Source: NAT127 sp041655035 (lineage in GTDB: Bacteria > Pseudomonadota > Gammaproteobacteria > Pseudomonadales > Porticoccaceae). From it: a DNA stretch of 30,839 nucleotides. The stretch spans positions 1 through 30,839 of the forward strand of contig JBAZCN010000030.1 of the NCBI GenBank assembly GCA_041655035.1, in the 5' to 3' direction. Position numbers and translations under genes: made by a program. Positions within the stretch are counted from its first letter, which is position 1. Each line of letters begins with the position of its first letter. Positions 24,943 to 30,839 of this stretch are shown piece after piece. Under the pieces are notes generated by a model. It was not told where the DNA came from. It did no database searches and saw only the letters and a list, made by a program, of their open reading frames with translations.

Positions 24943-24969
24943 CCCCATAGCACATGACCCCATAGCACA
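24940..24969 (+). repeat. 15-bp perfect tandem duplication over the coq7 stop
   Basis: TGACCCCATAGCACA occurs twice in direct succession (24940-24954 and 24955-24969). The first copy supplies the coq7 TGA stop. Confidence 0.9.
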
Positions 24970-25025
24970 GGCCCGGCATTCAGCTCGCGATTCATATCCC
25001 AGCCCACTTTAGTGGCGATCAGCGG

Positions 25026-25055
25026 TTGACCTTTGGCCCGTGCTCGTCATACGCT
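25026..25055 (+). promoter_or_regulatory. Possible promoter of the phosphatase gene
   Basis: TTGACC (25026-25031) and TACGCT (25050-25055) are separated by 18 bp, about 45 bp before the start codon. The -35 is good and the -10 weak. Confidence 0.35.
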
Positions 25056-25098
25056 GCCCGCACTTAACGCATCTGCATTAATGTAATGGAAGGCCACC

Positions 25099-25893
25099 AT
25101 GACCAACATCCTGCCCCGTGTGCTGCCTTTTGAAGGCGGCTGCAATTTTCGCGACCTTGGCGGTTACCGAACCGATGACGGTCGCCAGATCCGCCCCGGC
25201 GTGCTTTATCGCTCGGGGGTAATGAGTTATTTCAGTCCAGCTGACGAACCGCACCTGTCCGAACTGGGGCTGCGCATCATTTGCGACCTGCGTCGCGCCG
25301 ACGAGCGGGACAAAGAGCCCACCCGCTGGCCGAGCGAGCACACCCAGATCCTGTTCTGGGACGAAGAACCCCATATCGACAGCCAAAGCGAACTGTCATG
25401 GAATGACTCGGTCGACGGTGAGCACGCCCGCACGGTAATCACCAGTCTCTATCGCGCCATGCCCGGCTGGCTGAACACCCGCCTTCGGGGCATCTTCGAG
25501 CAACTCGCGGGCGGCAACGTGCCGCTGTTGTTCCACTGCGCCGCCGGCAAGGACCGCACCGGGCTTTCCGCCGCGCTGATCCTGCATACCCTCGGCGTGC
25601 CCCGGGAGACCATCATCGCCGATTATGAATTCACCAACCGGGCGGTGGATCTCGGCGCCTTCATGCTCAAGCACCACCGCGCCGCGCTGGGCCTCACTGA
25701 CGGCGACCATCCACTGCAGACCATGGATCCCGGCGTGCGCGACGTGCTGATGCTTGCCGACCCCGCCTATCTCGTCGCCGCGCTGGATCAGGCCGAACAG
25801 GACTTTGGCTCGGTCGATAACTATATCCGCGAGATGCTTGGCGTCGATGACGCCATGAAACGCGACATCCGCGGCGCTCTACTGACCGACTGA
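25099..25893 (+). CDS. Tyrosine-protein phosphatase family (Y_phosphatase3-like)
   Basis: The 264-residue protein has the cysteine-phosphatase loop HCAAGKDRTG (CX5R: Cys147, Arg153) and the family N-terminus GGCNFRDLGGYRTDDGRQIRPGVLYRSG, followed by ICDLRRADERDKEPTRWP. Members act on phosphotyrosine, phosphoinositide or small phosphorylated metabolites; the substrate cannot be told here. No signal peptide. AAGG precedes the ATG. A small NTF2-like gene follows after 59 bp on the same strand and may be cotranscribed, with a convergent LysR gene beyond it. Confidence 0.88.
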   Translation: MTNILPRVLPFEGGCNFRDLGGYRTDDGRQIRPGVLYRSGVMSYFSPADEPHLSELGLRIICDLRRADERDKEPTRWPSEHTQILFWDEEPHIDSQSELSWNDSVDGEHARTVITSLYRAMPGWLNTRLRGIFEQLAGGNVPLLFHCAAGKDRTGLSAALILHTLGVPRETIIADYEFTNRAVDLGAFMLKHHRAALGLTDGDHPLQTMDPGVRDVLMLADPAYLVAALDQAEQDFGSVDNYIREMLGVDDAMKRDIRGALLTD

Positions 25894-25952
25894 TCCACCG
25901 GCCCCGTCGCCCGCGGGGGACCAGCCAACCTGAAGATACTAGGAGAATAACA

Positions 25953-26384
25953 ATGGGTATTGCCCAAGAAAACTTTATCCGCGAATTCTGCGACGCCTGG
26001 GGCGACGGCTCCGACACCTCACGCCCCGACGTCGAAAAAATCCTGTCGATGATGTCTGAAGACGCCGTGTGGCAGCTGTGGATTCCCGGCGGCCCCATCA
26101 TCCGCGGGCGCGATGCACTGCGCAAGGAAATCCATCAGCAGATGCAGTATGCCACCAACAACAAATGCAATATTGTCAATATCTTATCCTCCGACCGCTT
26201 GGTCATGACCGAGCGCGCCGACCAGGCGGTGATCCACGGCCTGCCGGCGCCACACAGCATGGTGGCGGTCTACGAACTCGACGACGATGGACTGATCTGC
26301 GCGTGGCGGGAATATCTCGACATGGCCGATCTCGCCCGCAAGACCCAGCGCGACATAGGCCAGGTCAACAGCGCCGGCAACTGA
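25953..26384 (+). CDS. NTF2-like / limonene-epoxide-hydrolase-like small protein
   Basis: The 143-residue protein has the SnoaL/NTF2-like cone fold pattern: an N-terminal helix (FIREFCDAWGDG), MSEDAVWQLWIPGGPIIRGRDAL, then strands with TERADQAVIHG and a final AWREYLDMADLAR. TERAD and WREYLD resemble the Arg-x-Asp and W-R-D-Y-F-D segments of limonene-1,2-epoxide hydrolases. The Tyr and Asn that hold the water in known enzymes are not obvious (WQLW there). It could be a hydrolase of another epoxide, an isomerase, or a binding protein. AGGAG precedes the ATG. Confidence 0.7.
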   Translation: MGIAQENFIREFCDAWGDGSDTSRPDVEKILSMMSEDAVWQLWIPGGPIIRGRDALRKEIHQQMQYATNNKCNIVNILSSDRLVMTERADQAVIHGLPAPHSMVAVYELDDDGLICAWREYLDMADLARKTQRDIGQVNSAGN

Positions 26385-26405
26385 GCCGTTGGGAGCCAGG
26401 TCGGG

Positions 26406-27356
26406 TCAATAGCTGGTGCGCACCCGTTCCACCACGGCGATCAGCCGCTGCTTGAACCATTCGTGCATCGGTGATTTTTGTGTGCGCCGGTGCTGGAAGA
26501 GCATCACCGGGATGAAGTCGTCCACTTCCAGCTCCGGCGGATAGGGCTTGCGGACGATTTCATAGAATTCCGCCTCGGCCTTGAGATCGTCCTCTGTGCT
26601 CAGCATCAGGCAATCGCTGGTTTGCAAGGCACTGAGGGCTGTCATCAACTGGTCGGTAACCAGTGCCTTTTTCCGCTTGAGGCCCAGCTTGGCAATGGTT
26701 TTGTCAAAGCGCGTCTCCACCGCCGGCGATGCCCGCTCCGGGGCGAGCAGCAGGAAGTACTGGATAAACGGATACTTGAGCACTTTCTCGAGAGTCAGTT
26801 CTTCGCCTGCAAGAGGGTGGCCATGACGCATCCACACCGCGGGGGAAAAGCCGCCGACCGGGGTCACGGTATATTCCTTTGACATTTTCCGGTCCACTCC
26901 CAGGACAAAATCCAGCTCACCATCGCGCATCTGGTCGGGAAAGTTCTCCAGATTGCTGGACACAGACAGCGAAAAGCCCGGCGCCTCGGCACTCAGCTCC
27001 CAAGTCAGGATCGGCACCAGCTGGACCGCGATGAACTCCGGCGTGGCCAGGTAGATGACGCCGCTGTCCGAAGCCGGATCGAACTCGCGGGGCTTGACGA
27101 TTCCCTCCAACTCGCCGAGCAGTTCCGGCAGCAACTCTTGCATCTCCAGTGCCCTGGGAGTGGGCACCAGTTCCCGGCCACTGCGAATGAACAATTCGTC
27201 GTCGAACAAGTCCCGCAAACGTTGCAAAGTCTTGCTCATGGCAGGCTGGGTGATGAACAGGCGCTCCGCCGCGCGGGTGACGCTCCGCTCCTCCAGTAAT
27301 ATCGCCAGTGATACCAGCAGATTCAGGTCGACCCGCGACAGCACGGATGTCGGCAT
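26406..27356 (-). CDS. LysR-family transcriptional regulator
   Basis: The 316-residue protein has the LysR N-terminal winged helix (VDLNLLVSLAILLEERSVTRAAERLFITQPAMSKTLQRLRDLFDDELFIRSG, about residues 9-60) and a C-terminal effector-binding domain (YLATPEFIAVQLVPIL onwards). It is convergent with the phosphatase/NTF2-like genes, so they may be neighbours in function rather than divergent targets. Palindromes just upstream of its start suggest autoregulation. The effector is unknown. Confidence 0.92.
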   Translation of the reverse strand: MPTSVLSRVDLNLLVSLAILLEERSVTRAAERLFITQPAMSKTLQRLRDLFDDELFIRSGRELVPTPRALEMQELLPELLGELEGIVKPREFDPASDSGVIYLATPEFIAVQLVPILTWELSAEAPGFSLSVSSNLENFPDQMRDGELDFVLGVDRKMSKEYTVTPVGGFSPAVWMRHGHPLAGEELTLEKVLKYPFIQYFLLLAPERASPAVETRFDKTIAKLGLKRKKALVTDQLMTALSALQTSDCLMLSTEDDLKAEAEFYEIVRKPYPPELEVDDFIPVMLFQHRRTQKSPMHEWFKQRLIAVVERVRTSY

Positions 27357-27369
27357 AACATAACCTCAG

Positions 27370-27400
27370 ATTATGACAGGCATAATAATAATACATTATT
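27370..27400 (-). promoter_or_regulatory. Predicted LysR operator dyads upstream of lysR
   Basis: ATTATGACAGGCATAAT (27370-27386) is a perfect 6-bp dyad around five bases, of the T-N11-A type favoured by LysR proteins. A second dyad, AATAAT-AC-ATTATT, follows at 27387-27400. Both lie within 45 bp of the LysR start codon. Confidence 0.5.
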
Positions 27401-27494
27401 GTTATTTCACCCCCATGACTAGAATTCTCTCCATTGAAGGGGCACCTGATCACTGATCGCCTCTTCCCAATGCCTCAGGCATTACCCTTTTCTT

Positions 27495-27539
27495 ACCCCC
27501 TGTATAAGTTTTATGGAGCCCGTATGGGCTCTTTTTTTT
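27495..27539 (+). terminator. Intrinsic terminator resembling the 3' ends of the downstream cassettes
   Basis: GAGCCC (27516-27521) and GGGCTC (27526-27531) pair around GTAT and are followed by eight T. The preceding ACCCCCTG (27495-27502) also appears at the same relative place before the terminator in each cassette downstream. No coding sequence for the 38-residue peptide remains upstream of it. Confidence 0.8.
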
Positions 27540-27610
27540 GCGTTGAATTTCTCTGACAGGGTCGAACCAAACCATAACCCACGGTTATCATAAAAATAAT
27601 AAATATGCAT

Positions 27611-27639
27611 TTTACTTATTGGGACAGAATATCTACTAT
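27611..27639 (+). promoter_or_regulatory. Promoter of cassette 1
   Basis: TTTACT (27611-27616) and TACTAT (27634-27639) are 17 bp apart. GACA and TGTC (27623-27626, 27641-27644) form a short dyad around the -10. Confidence 0.6.
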
Positions 27640-27676
27640 TTGTCTAACAGAGCGCGGTAACACGGAGGACGACACC

Positions 27677-27793
27677 ATGATCGCAACTGCACTGACTTAC
27701 GCTGTACTGGCCTTTACCGGCCTCGTGGGATCGGCTATCGCCTGGGAAGACCTGCGCAAGGCCGTCCGCAAGCCGACCGCCAAGCGGTCCTGA
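27677..27793 (+). CDS. 38-residue single-pass membrane peptide, copy 1
   Basis: The peptide starts MIATALTYAVLAFTGLVG, i.e. one hydrophobic helix of about 22 residues beginning at the N-terminus, then AWEDLRK and a basic tail ending AKRS. The positive C-terminal tail predicts an inner-membrane peptide with the tail in the cytoplasm. GGAGG lies eight bases before the ATG. Small size, hydrophobic helix plus basic tail, and tandem copies recall type I toxins such as Ldr, but no sequence match to a known family was recognised and no antisense antitoxin is proven. A role as a small regulatory or stress membrane protein is equally possible. Confidence 0.78.
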   Translation: MIATALTYAVLAFTGLVGSAIAWEDLRKAVRKPTAKRS

Positions 27794-27824
27794 TTCACCA
27801 AGTTTCTAACCCCCTGAAATATTC

Positions 27825-27849
27825 GGGAGCCGCAAGGCTCCCTTTTTTT
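27825..27849 (+). terminator. Intrinsic terminator of cassette 1
   Basis: The stem GGGAGCC/GGCTCCC with a GCAA loop is followed by seven T. Confidence 0.92.
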
Positions 27850-27932
27850 GTCCCGCCAACCCACCCCGCCCCTGGACGCCATTCAAAAAACAATAATGAA
27901 TTAAAGTTATGCAGATCATGATTAATATACAT

Positions 27933-27961
27933 TTGGTTTATTGGAACAGAAACCCTATTAT
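27933..27961 (+). promoter_or_regulatory. Promoter of cassette 2
   Basis: TTGGTT (27933-27938) and TATTAT (27956-27961) are 17 bp apart. GAACAG (27944-27949) and CTGTTC (27962-27967) form a perfect dyad that brackets the -10. Confidence 0.6.
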
Positions 27962-27997
27962 CTGTTCAACAAACACGGTGACACGGAGGAAGATACC

Positions 27998-28114
27998 ATG
28001 ATCGCAACCGCACTGATTTATACCGTCCTGGCCTTTACCGGCCTGGTCGGGTCGGCCATCGCCTGGGAAGACTTGCGCAAAGGCGTTCGCAAGCCCACTA
28101 CCAAGCAGTCCTGA
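27998..28114 (+). CDS. 38-residue single-pass membrane peptide, copy 2
   Basis: It is identical in length to copies 1 and 3 and differs from copy 1 mainly at T7I, A9T, A29G, A35T and R37Q. The hydrophobic helix core LAFTGLVGSAIAW is unchanged, and many codon changes are silent, which indicates selection on the protein. A GGAGG ribosome site is present. The leader is one base shorter than in the other units. Confidence 0.78.
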   Translation: MIATALIYTVLAFTGLVGSAIAWEDLRKGVRKPTTKQS

Positions 28115-28146
28115 CTCAACGATTTCCAACCCCCTGACAAAGTTTT

Positions 28147-28170
28147 GGGAGCCGCAAGGCTCCCTTTTTT
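28147..28170 (+). terminator. Intrinsic terminator of cassette 2
   Basis: The stem GGGAGCC/GGCTCCC with a GCAA loop is followed by six T. Confidence 0.92.
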
Positions 28171-28251
28171 GTTCCGGACAAATCCCTACCCGGCGAGATA
28201 ACAAAAACCCGAGCATGAACCATGGTTATGGCAAGCATGATTGATATACAT

Positions 28252-28280
28252 TTTATTTATTGGGACAGAACACCTACTAT
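28252..28280 (+). promoter_or_regulatory. Promoter of cassette 3
   Basis: TTTATT (28252-28257) and TACTAT (28275-28280) are 17 bp apart. GAACAC and GTGTTC (28268-28273, 28281-28286) are a perfect dyad with the -10 in its centre. Confidence 0.6.
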
Positions 28281-28317
28281 GTGTTCAACGAAGCGCGGTA
28301 ACACGGAGGACGATGTC

Positions 28318-28434
28318 ATGATCGCAACTGCACTGGTTTACACCGTACTGGCCTTTACCGGCCTGGTGGGATCGGCCATCGCCTGGGGAGACCTGCGCAA
28401 GGGCATTCGCAAATCCACCGCCAAGCAATCCTGA
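28318..28434 (+). CDS. 38-residue single-pass membrane peptide, copy 3
   Basis: It has the same layout as copies 1 and 2, with T7V, A9T, E24G, A29G, V30I, P33S and R37Q relative to copy 1. The glutamate just after the helix is replaced by glycine (AWGDLRK), the only change at the helix end. A GGAGG ribosome site stands before the ATG at 28318. The frame is open further upstream, but the unit 2 indel argues against an earlier start. Confidence 0.78.
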   Translation: MIATALVYTVLAFTGLVGSAIAWGDLRKGIRKSTAKQS

Positions 28435-28467
28435 TTCAACGATTTCCAATCCCCCTGAAAAAGTTTC

Positions 28468-28492
28468 GGGAGCCGCAAGGCTCCCTTTTTTT
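28468..28492. terminator. Terminator of cassette 3, probably bidirectional
   Basis: GGGAGCC-GCAA-GGCTCCC is followed by seven T on the plus strand. On the minus strand the hairpin follows the osmC-family stop by 16 bp and is trailed by a five-T run, so it may also end that transcript. Confidence 0.85.
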
Positions 28493-28508
28493 CAGCGATT
28501 CGTCCGGC

Positions 28509-28940
28509 TCAGGCTTCCCCGGGCAGCTCGACGATCTCATAACTGTGGGACATTTCAACACCTGCCCGCCCCAGCATGATGGAGGCCGAGCAGTACTTCT
28601 CGGCCGACAGGGCAACCGCCCGCTTGACGATGGAATCCTTGAGCCCGCGCCCGGAAACCACGAAGTGCAGATTGATCCGCGTAAACACCGCGGGCACCTC
28701 GTCGGCGCGCTCGGCGTCCAGCAGGGCTTCACAGCCGGTAACGTTCTGACGGCTTTTCTTGAGAATATCCACTACATCGAAGCTGGAACAGCCCCCGACA
28801 CCGAGCAGCAGCATTTCCATCGGCCGCACTCCCAGGTTGCGACCACCATGGTCCGGCGGGCCGTCCATGACCAGCGCGTGGCCACTCCCCGATTCACCGA
28901 GGAACATCGCATCACCCACCCATCTCACTCTTGCTTTCAT
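28509..28940 (-). CDS. yhfA: OsmC-family protein, YhfA-like
   Basis: The 143-residue product from the ATG at 28940 begins MKARVRWVGDAMFLGESGSG, close to the E. coli YhfA N-terminus as I recall it. It contains the paired cysteines of OsmC/Ohr folds in GVGGCSSFDVV and AEKYCSASIML. OsmC-type proteins reduce organic peroxides, but YhfA itself has no firmly known substrate. An upstream in-frame start at 29003 would add 21 residues outside the family. It is divergent from crp, a conserved pairing in gammaproteobacteria. Confidence 0.92.
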   Translation of the reverse strand: MKARVRWVGDAMFLGESGSGHALVMDGPPDHGGRNLGVRPMEMLLLGVGGCSSFDVVDILKKSRQNVTGCEALLDAERADEVPAVFTRINLHFVVSGRGLKDSIVKRAVALSAEKYCSASIMLGRAGVEMSHSYEIVELPGEA

Positions 28941-29170
28941 ACCGTTTCCATGAATAAAGTCTGCTGCCGAAAGGTCATCCCCCGCCTTGCGTCCAGCTGA
29001 CATCGTTACCGACTGCGATTTTGAGCCCGCTCCACATTGTCAGATTATTTGCCAGACGCCACACTAGCGGAAGTTGCGCAGGCCGCCCTTCCACCGGCCC
29101 CGGCTACCCTCTCATTGGGGAATGTCGTATCTTACAGGGACCTGCAACCGGGTGAAACAGGAGGATCCAC

Positions 29171-29803
29171 TTGGCACTGACACCGATAACCCCCCACATA
29201 GCCGATGTCGATGAATTCTTGCGCCATTGCCATCGCCGCCGCTATCCCGCCAAAACGACGATCATCCATGCCGGCGACAGCAGCAGCACCCTGTATTACA
29301 TCATCAAGGGCGCCGTAACCGTCATCATCGAGGATGAGGAAGGACGGGAAATGGTCGTCGCCTACCTCAATCCTGGCGACTTCTTCGGTGAAATGGGCCT
29401 GTTCGGCCACCAGGACCGCAGCGCCTGGGTGCGCACCAAGATCGAATGTGAAGTGGGGGAAATCAATTACGCGCAATTCCTCGAGCTCACTCAGTCGCAG
29501 CCCAAGGTCCTGTTCGCGCTCTCCAAACAGTTGGCGGACCGTCTGCGGGACACGACCCGCAAGGTCGGCGACCTGGCCTTCCTCGACGTCACCGGCCGCG
29601 TCGCCCGCACCCTTCTCGACCTGTGCAACGAACCCGATGCCATGACCCACCCGGACGGCATGCAGATCAAAGTGACCCGCCAGGAAATCGGACGCATCGT
29701 CGGCTGCTCCCGCGAGATGGTCGGCCGGGTGCTGAAGACCCTGGAGGACCAGGGTCTGGTTTCCGTCCATGGCAAGACCATGGTGGTGTTCGGTACCCGT
29801 TAA
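29171..29803 (+). CDS. crp: cAMP-dependent global regulator (CRP/Vfr)
   Basis: The 210-residue protein has an N-terminal cyclic-nucleotide-binding domain (IIKGAVTVIIEDEEGREMVV, GDFFGEMGLF, RSAWVRTKIECEVGEI) and a C-terminal winged helix (VTRQEIGRIVGCSREMVGRVLK). Residues of the cAMP pocket (GEMGLF, RSAW) and the dimer helix (LADRLRDTTRKVGDLAFLDV) are intact, and the last third is almost the same as Pseudomonas Vfr from memory. The start is TTG at 29171, supported by AGGAGG six bases upstream. It is divergent from yhfA-like osmC and convergent with trpC, whose stop is 12 bp away. Confidence 0.95.
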   Translation: MALTPITPHIADVDEFLRHCHRRRYPAKTTIIHAGDSSSTLYYIIKGAVTVIIEDEEGREMVVAYLNPGDFFGEMGLFGHQDRSAWVRTKIECEVGEINYAQFLELTQSQPKVLFALSKQLADRLRDTTRKVGDLAFLDVTGRVARTLLDLCNEPDAMTHPDGMQIKVTRQEIGRIVGCSREMVGRVLKTLEDQGLVSVHGKTMVVFGTR

Positions 29804-29815
29804 CGCGAAGCGCGG

Positions 29816-30628
29816 TCAGTTCCCTGAGCGCCCGGCGAAAAACAGCTCGTGCAACCGCTCGCCCGGGTCGACGCTGCGCATAAAGGCTTCGCCCACCAGG
29901 AAACCGTACACCCCGCGAGCCAGCATGCCATCGACGTCCTCAGCTGTGTGGATGCCGCTTTCCGTGATCACCAGGCGATCACCGGGGATCCGGTCGAGCA
30001 GACCGAACGTGGTATCGAGAGTCGTGGCAAAGGTGTGCAGGTCGCGGTTGTTGATGCCGATCAGCGGGGTATCGAGTGCCAGGGCGCGGTCGAGCTCCTC
30101 GCCATCGTGCACTTCGACCAGCACGTCGAGGCCGAGCTCCCGGGCCAGATCGTGGAGCGCCACCAGTTGCGCCTGGTCGAGCGCCGACACGATCAGCAGG
30201 ATGCAATCGGCGCCGATGGCCCGGGCTTCGTAAATCTGGTAGGGATCGACAGTAAAATCCTTGCGCAGCACCGGCAATGCGCAGGCTCGCCGCGCGGCGG
30301 CCAGATAAGCGTTGCCGCCCTGAAAGAAATCAACATCGGTGAGCACCGACAGGCAGGCGGCGCCGCCCGCCTCGTAACTGGCGGCAATGGCGGCCGGGTC
30401 GAAATCGGCCCGGATCACCCCTTTGCTCGGAGAGGCTTTCTTGATCTCGGCGATCACTGCCGGCCGTCTTGCAGCCATCCGTTGGCGAAGTGCGCGGGCA
30501 AAGCCCCGGGGTTCCGGCTGATCGGCAATCAGGCTCTTGAGCTGGTCGATGGAGCAGGACGCGCTCGCCTCGGCGACCTCCTCGATCTTGCGGTCGAGAA
30601 TCCTGCGCAGAATGGTTGGTTCGTTCAT
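29816..30628 (-). CDS. trpC: Indole-3-glycerol phosphate synthase TrpC
   Basis: TrpC closes the indole ring in tryptophan synthesis. The 270-residue TIM-barrel protein has AEIKKASPSKG, VLRKDFTVDPYQI, VLVEVHD, IGINNRDLHTF and VITESGI, the standard catalytic and phosphate-binding loops. The ATG at 30628 overlaps the trpD stop (ATGA), so the two are translationally coupled; a start six codons earlier would lie inside trpD. Confidence 0.96.
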   Translation of the reverse strand: MNEPTILRRILDRKIEEVAEASASCSIDQLKSLIADQPEPRGFARALRQRMAARRPAVIAEIKKASPSKGVIRADFDPAAIAASYEAGGAACLSVLTDVDFFQGGNAYLAAARRACALPVLRKDFTVDPYQIYEARAIGADCILLIVSALDQAQLVALHDLARELGLDVLVEVHDGEELDRALALDTPLIGINNRDLHTFATTLDTTFGLLDRIPGDRLVITESGIHTAEDVDGMLARGVYGFLVGEAFMRSVDPGERLHELFFAGRSGN

Positions 30629-30839
30629 TCTATATCCCCCAAGCAATCAGTGAACATCGCCAGCTCCGTGAGCTTTTCACCGGCCATGCCGCTGGCTATG
30701 GCATCCTGGGCCATTACCACGCCTTGACGCAGATCGCGGGCGATTCCGGAGACGTAGATCGCCGCACCGGCGTTGAGCGCAATCATGTCGGCGGCCTTGC
30801 GCCCTTCGGGGCTTTTGCGCCGGCCCAGAGCATCCCGCA
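30625..30839 (-). CDS. trpD: Anthranilate phosphoribosyltransferase TrpD, C-terminal part
   Basis: Only about the last 70 codons lie in the window; the gene continues past the right edge. The translation includes SPEGRKAADMIALNAGAAIYVSG, typical of the TrpD C-terminal domain, and ends CLGDIE. It overlaps trpC by four bases, as in the trpGDC operons of Pseudomonas-like bacteria. Confidence 0.93.
   Translation of the reverse strand, partial: RDALGRRKSPEGRKAADMIALNAGAAIYVSGIARDLRQGVVMAQDAIASGMAGEKLTELAMFTDCLGDIE

Larger units (their letters stand above)
27576..28492 (+). repeat. Three tandem ~320 bp cassettes (promoter, 38-codon gene, terminator)
   Basis: The three units repeat with start-codon spacings of 321 and 320 bp. 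Each has a -35/-10 pair 17 bp apart, an ACACGGAGGA ribosome site, a 38-codon gene, and an intrinsic terminator with the stem GGGAGCC-GCAA-GGCTCCC. Coding parts and terminators are nearly identical; the upstream parts have diverged most. A 1-nt indel in the unit 2 leader relative to units 1 and 3 shows that the leader is not translated. Confidence 0.92.

Noticed and set aside
27415..27456. 13-codon open frame (MTRILSIEGAPDH) before the upstream terminator
   Set aside because: There is no ribosome site and no similarity to the 38-residue peptide.
27605..27676. 24-residue N-terminal extension of the first small membrane peptide (and a similar one in unit 3)
   Set aside because: Unit 2 has a one-base indel in the same leader that breaks the frame, and the conserved GGAGG is placed for the inner ATG.
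27933..27967. LexA (SOS) box in the cassette promoters
   Set aside because: The arms are in the opposite orientation (ACAG...CTGT instead of CTGT...ACAG), so the LexA consensus is not met.

Overview
This is a GC-rich gammaproteobacterial chromosome segment. The order trpD-trpC / crp (Vfr type) / yhfA-like osmC ... coq7 at the right end resembles the arrangement I recall in Pseudomonas and related groups, and codon use is strongly GC-biased. A marine Cellvibrionales/Spongiibacteraceae-like host is my best guess, but the window does not prove it. No rRNA, tRNA, CRISPR array or complete insertion sequence was seen.

Layout. (1) 1-2440: two small lipoprotein genes, an A9G11 homopolymer run, an AT-rich stretch without a convincing gene, and a ParE/Phd-type toxin-antitoxin pair with a palindromic operator. 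(2) 2507-20849: an 18 kb plus-strand cobalamin locus. A cobalamin riboswitch precedes a BtuB-like TonB receptor, followed by cobQ, cobB, cbiZ, cobU, cobT, cobC, cobS, cbiB, cobD, btuF, a secreted CobN-like protein, an ExbB/MotA-like protein, a DUF2149 protein and bluB. Most junctions are translationally coupled (overlapping stop and start codons). The two largest gaps (6324-6733 and 11178-11393) contain copies of a palindromic ~130 bp repeat. (3) 20934-24021, minus strand: GGDEF diguanylate cyclase, glutathione peroxidase and thiolase. (4) 24295-27356: coq7, a tyrosine-phosphatase-like gene, an NTF2-like gene and a LysR regulator. (5) 27576-28492: three tandem cassettes, each with its own promoter, a 38-codon membrane-peptide gene and a terminator. 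(6) 28509 to the end: yhfA-like osmC, crp/vfr, trpC and the end of trpD.

How it works together. The locus encodes corrinoid capture (BtuB, BtuF), amide-bond remodelling (CbiZ), a,c-amidation and cobyric acid synthesis (CobB, CobQ), aminopropanol arm attachment (CobD, CbiB), lower-ligand synthesis and activation (BluB, CobT) and nucleotide loop assembly (CobU, CobS, CobC). No corrin-ring-building gene and no BtuCD ABC importer is visible. Where transport genes might be expected there is a CobN/Mg-chelatase-H-like protein with a signal peptide and a C-terminal membrane anchor, coupled to an ExbB-like channel protein and a DUF2149 protein whose single membrane helix carries an aspartate, as in ExbD/TolR/MotB. 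I infer a proton-motive-force-driven periplasmic tetrapyrrole-handling machine, similar in gene content to the HmuS/HmuU/HmuV part of Bacteroidota heme uptake loci but placed in a B12 salvage operon. This is the most interesting system in the window. The triplicated 38-residue membrane-peptide cassettes are the second.
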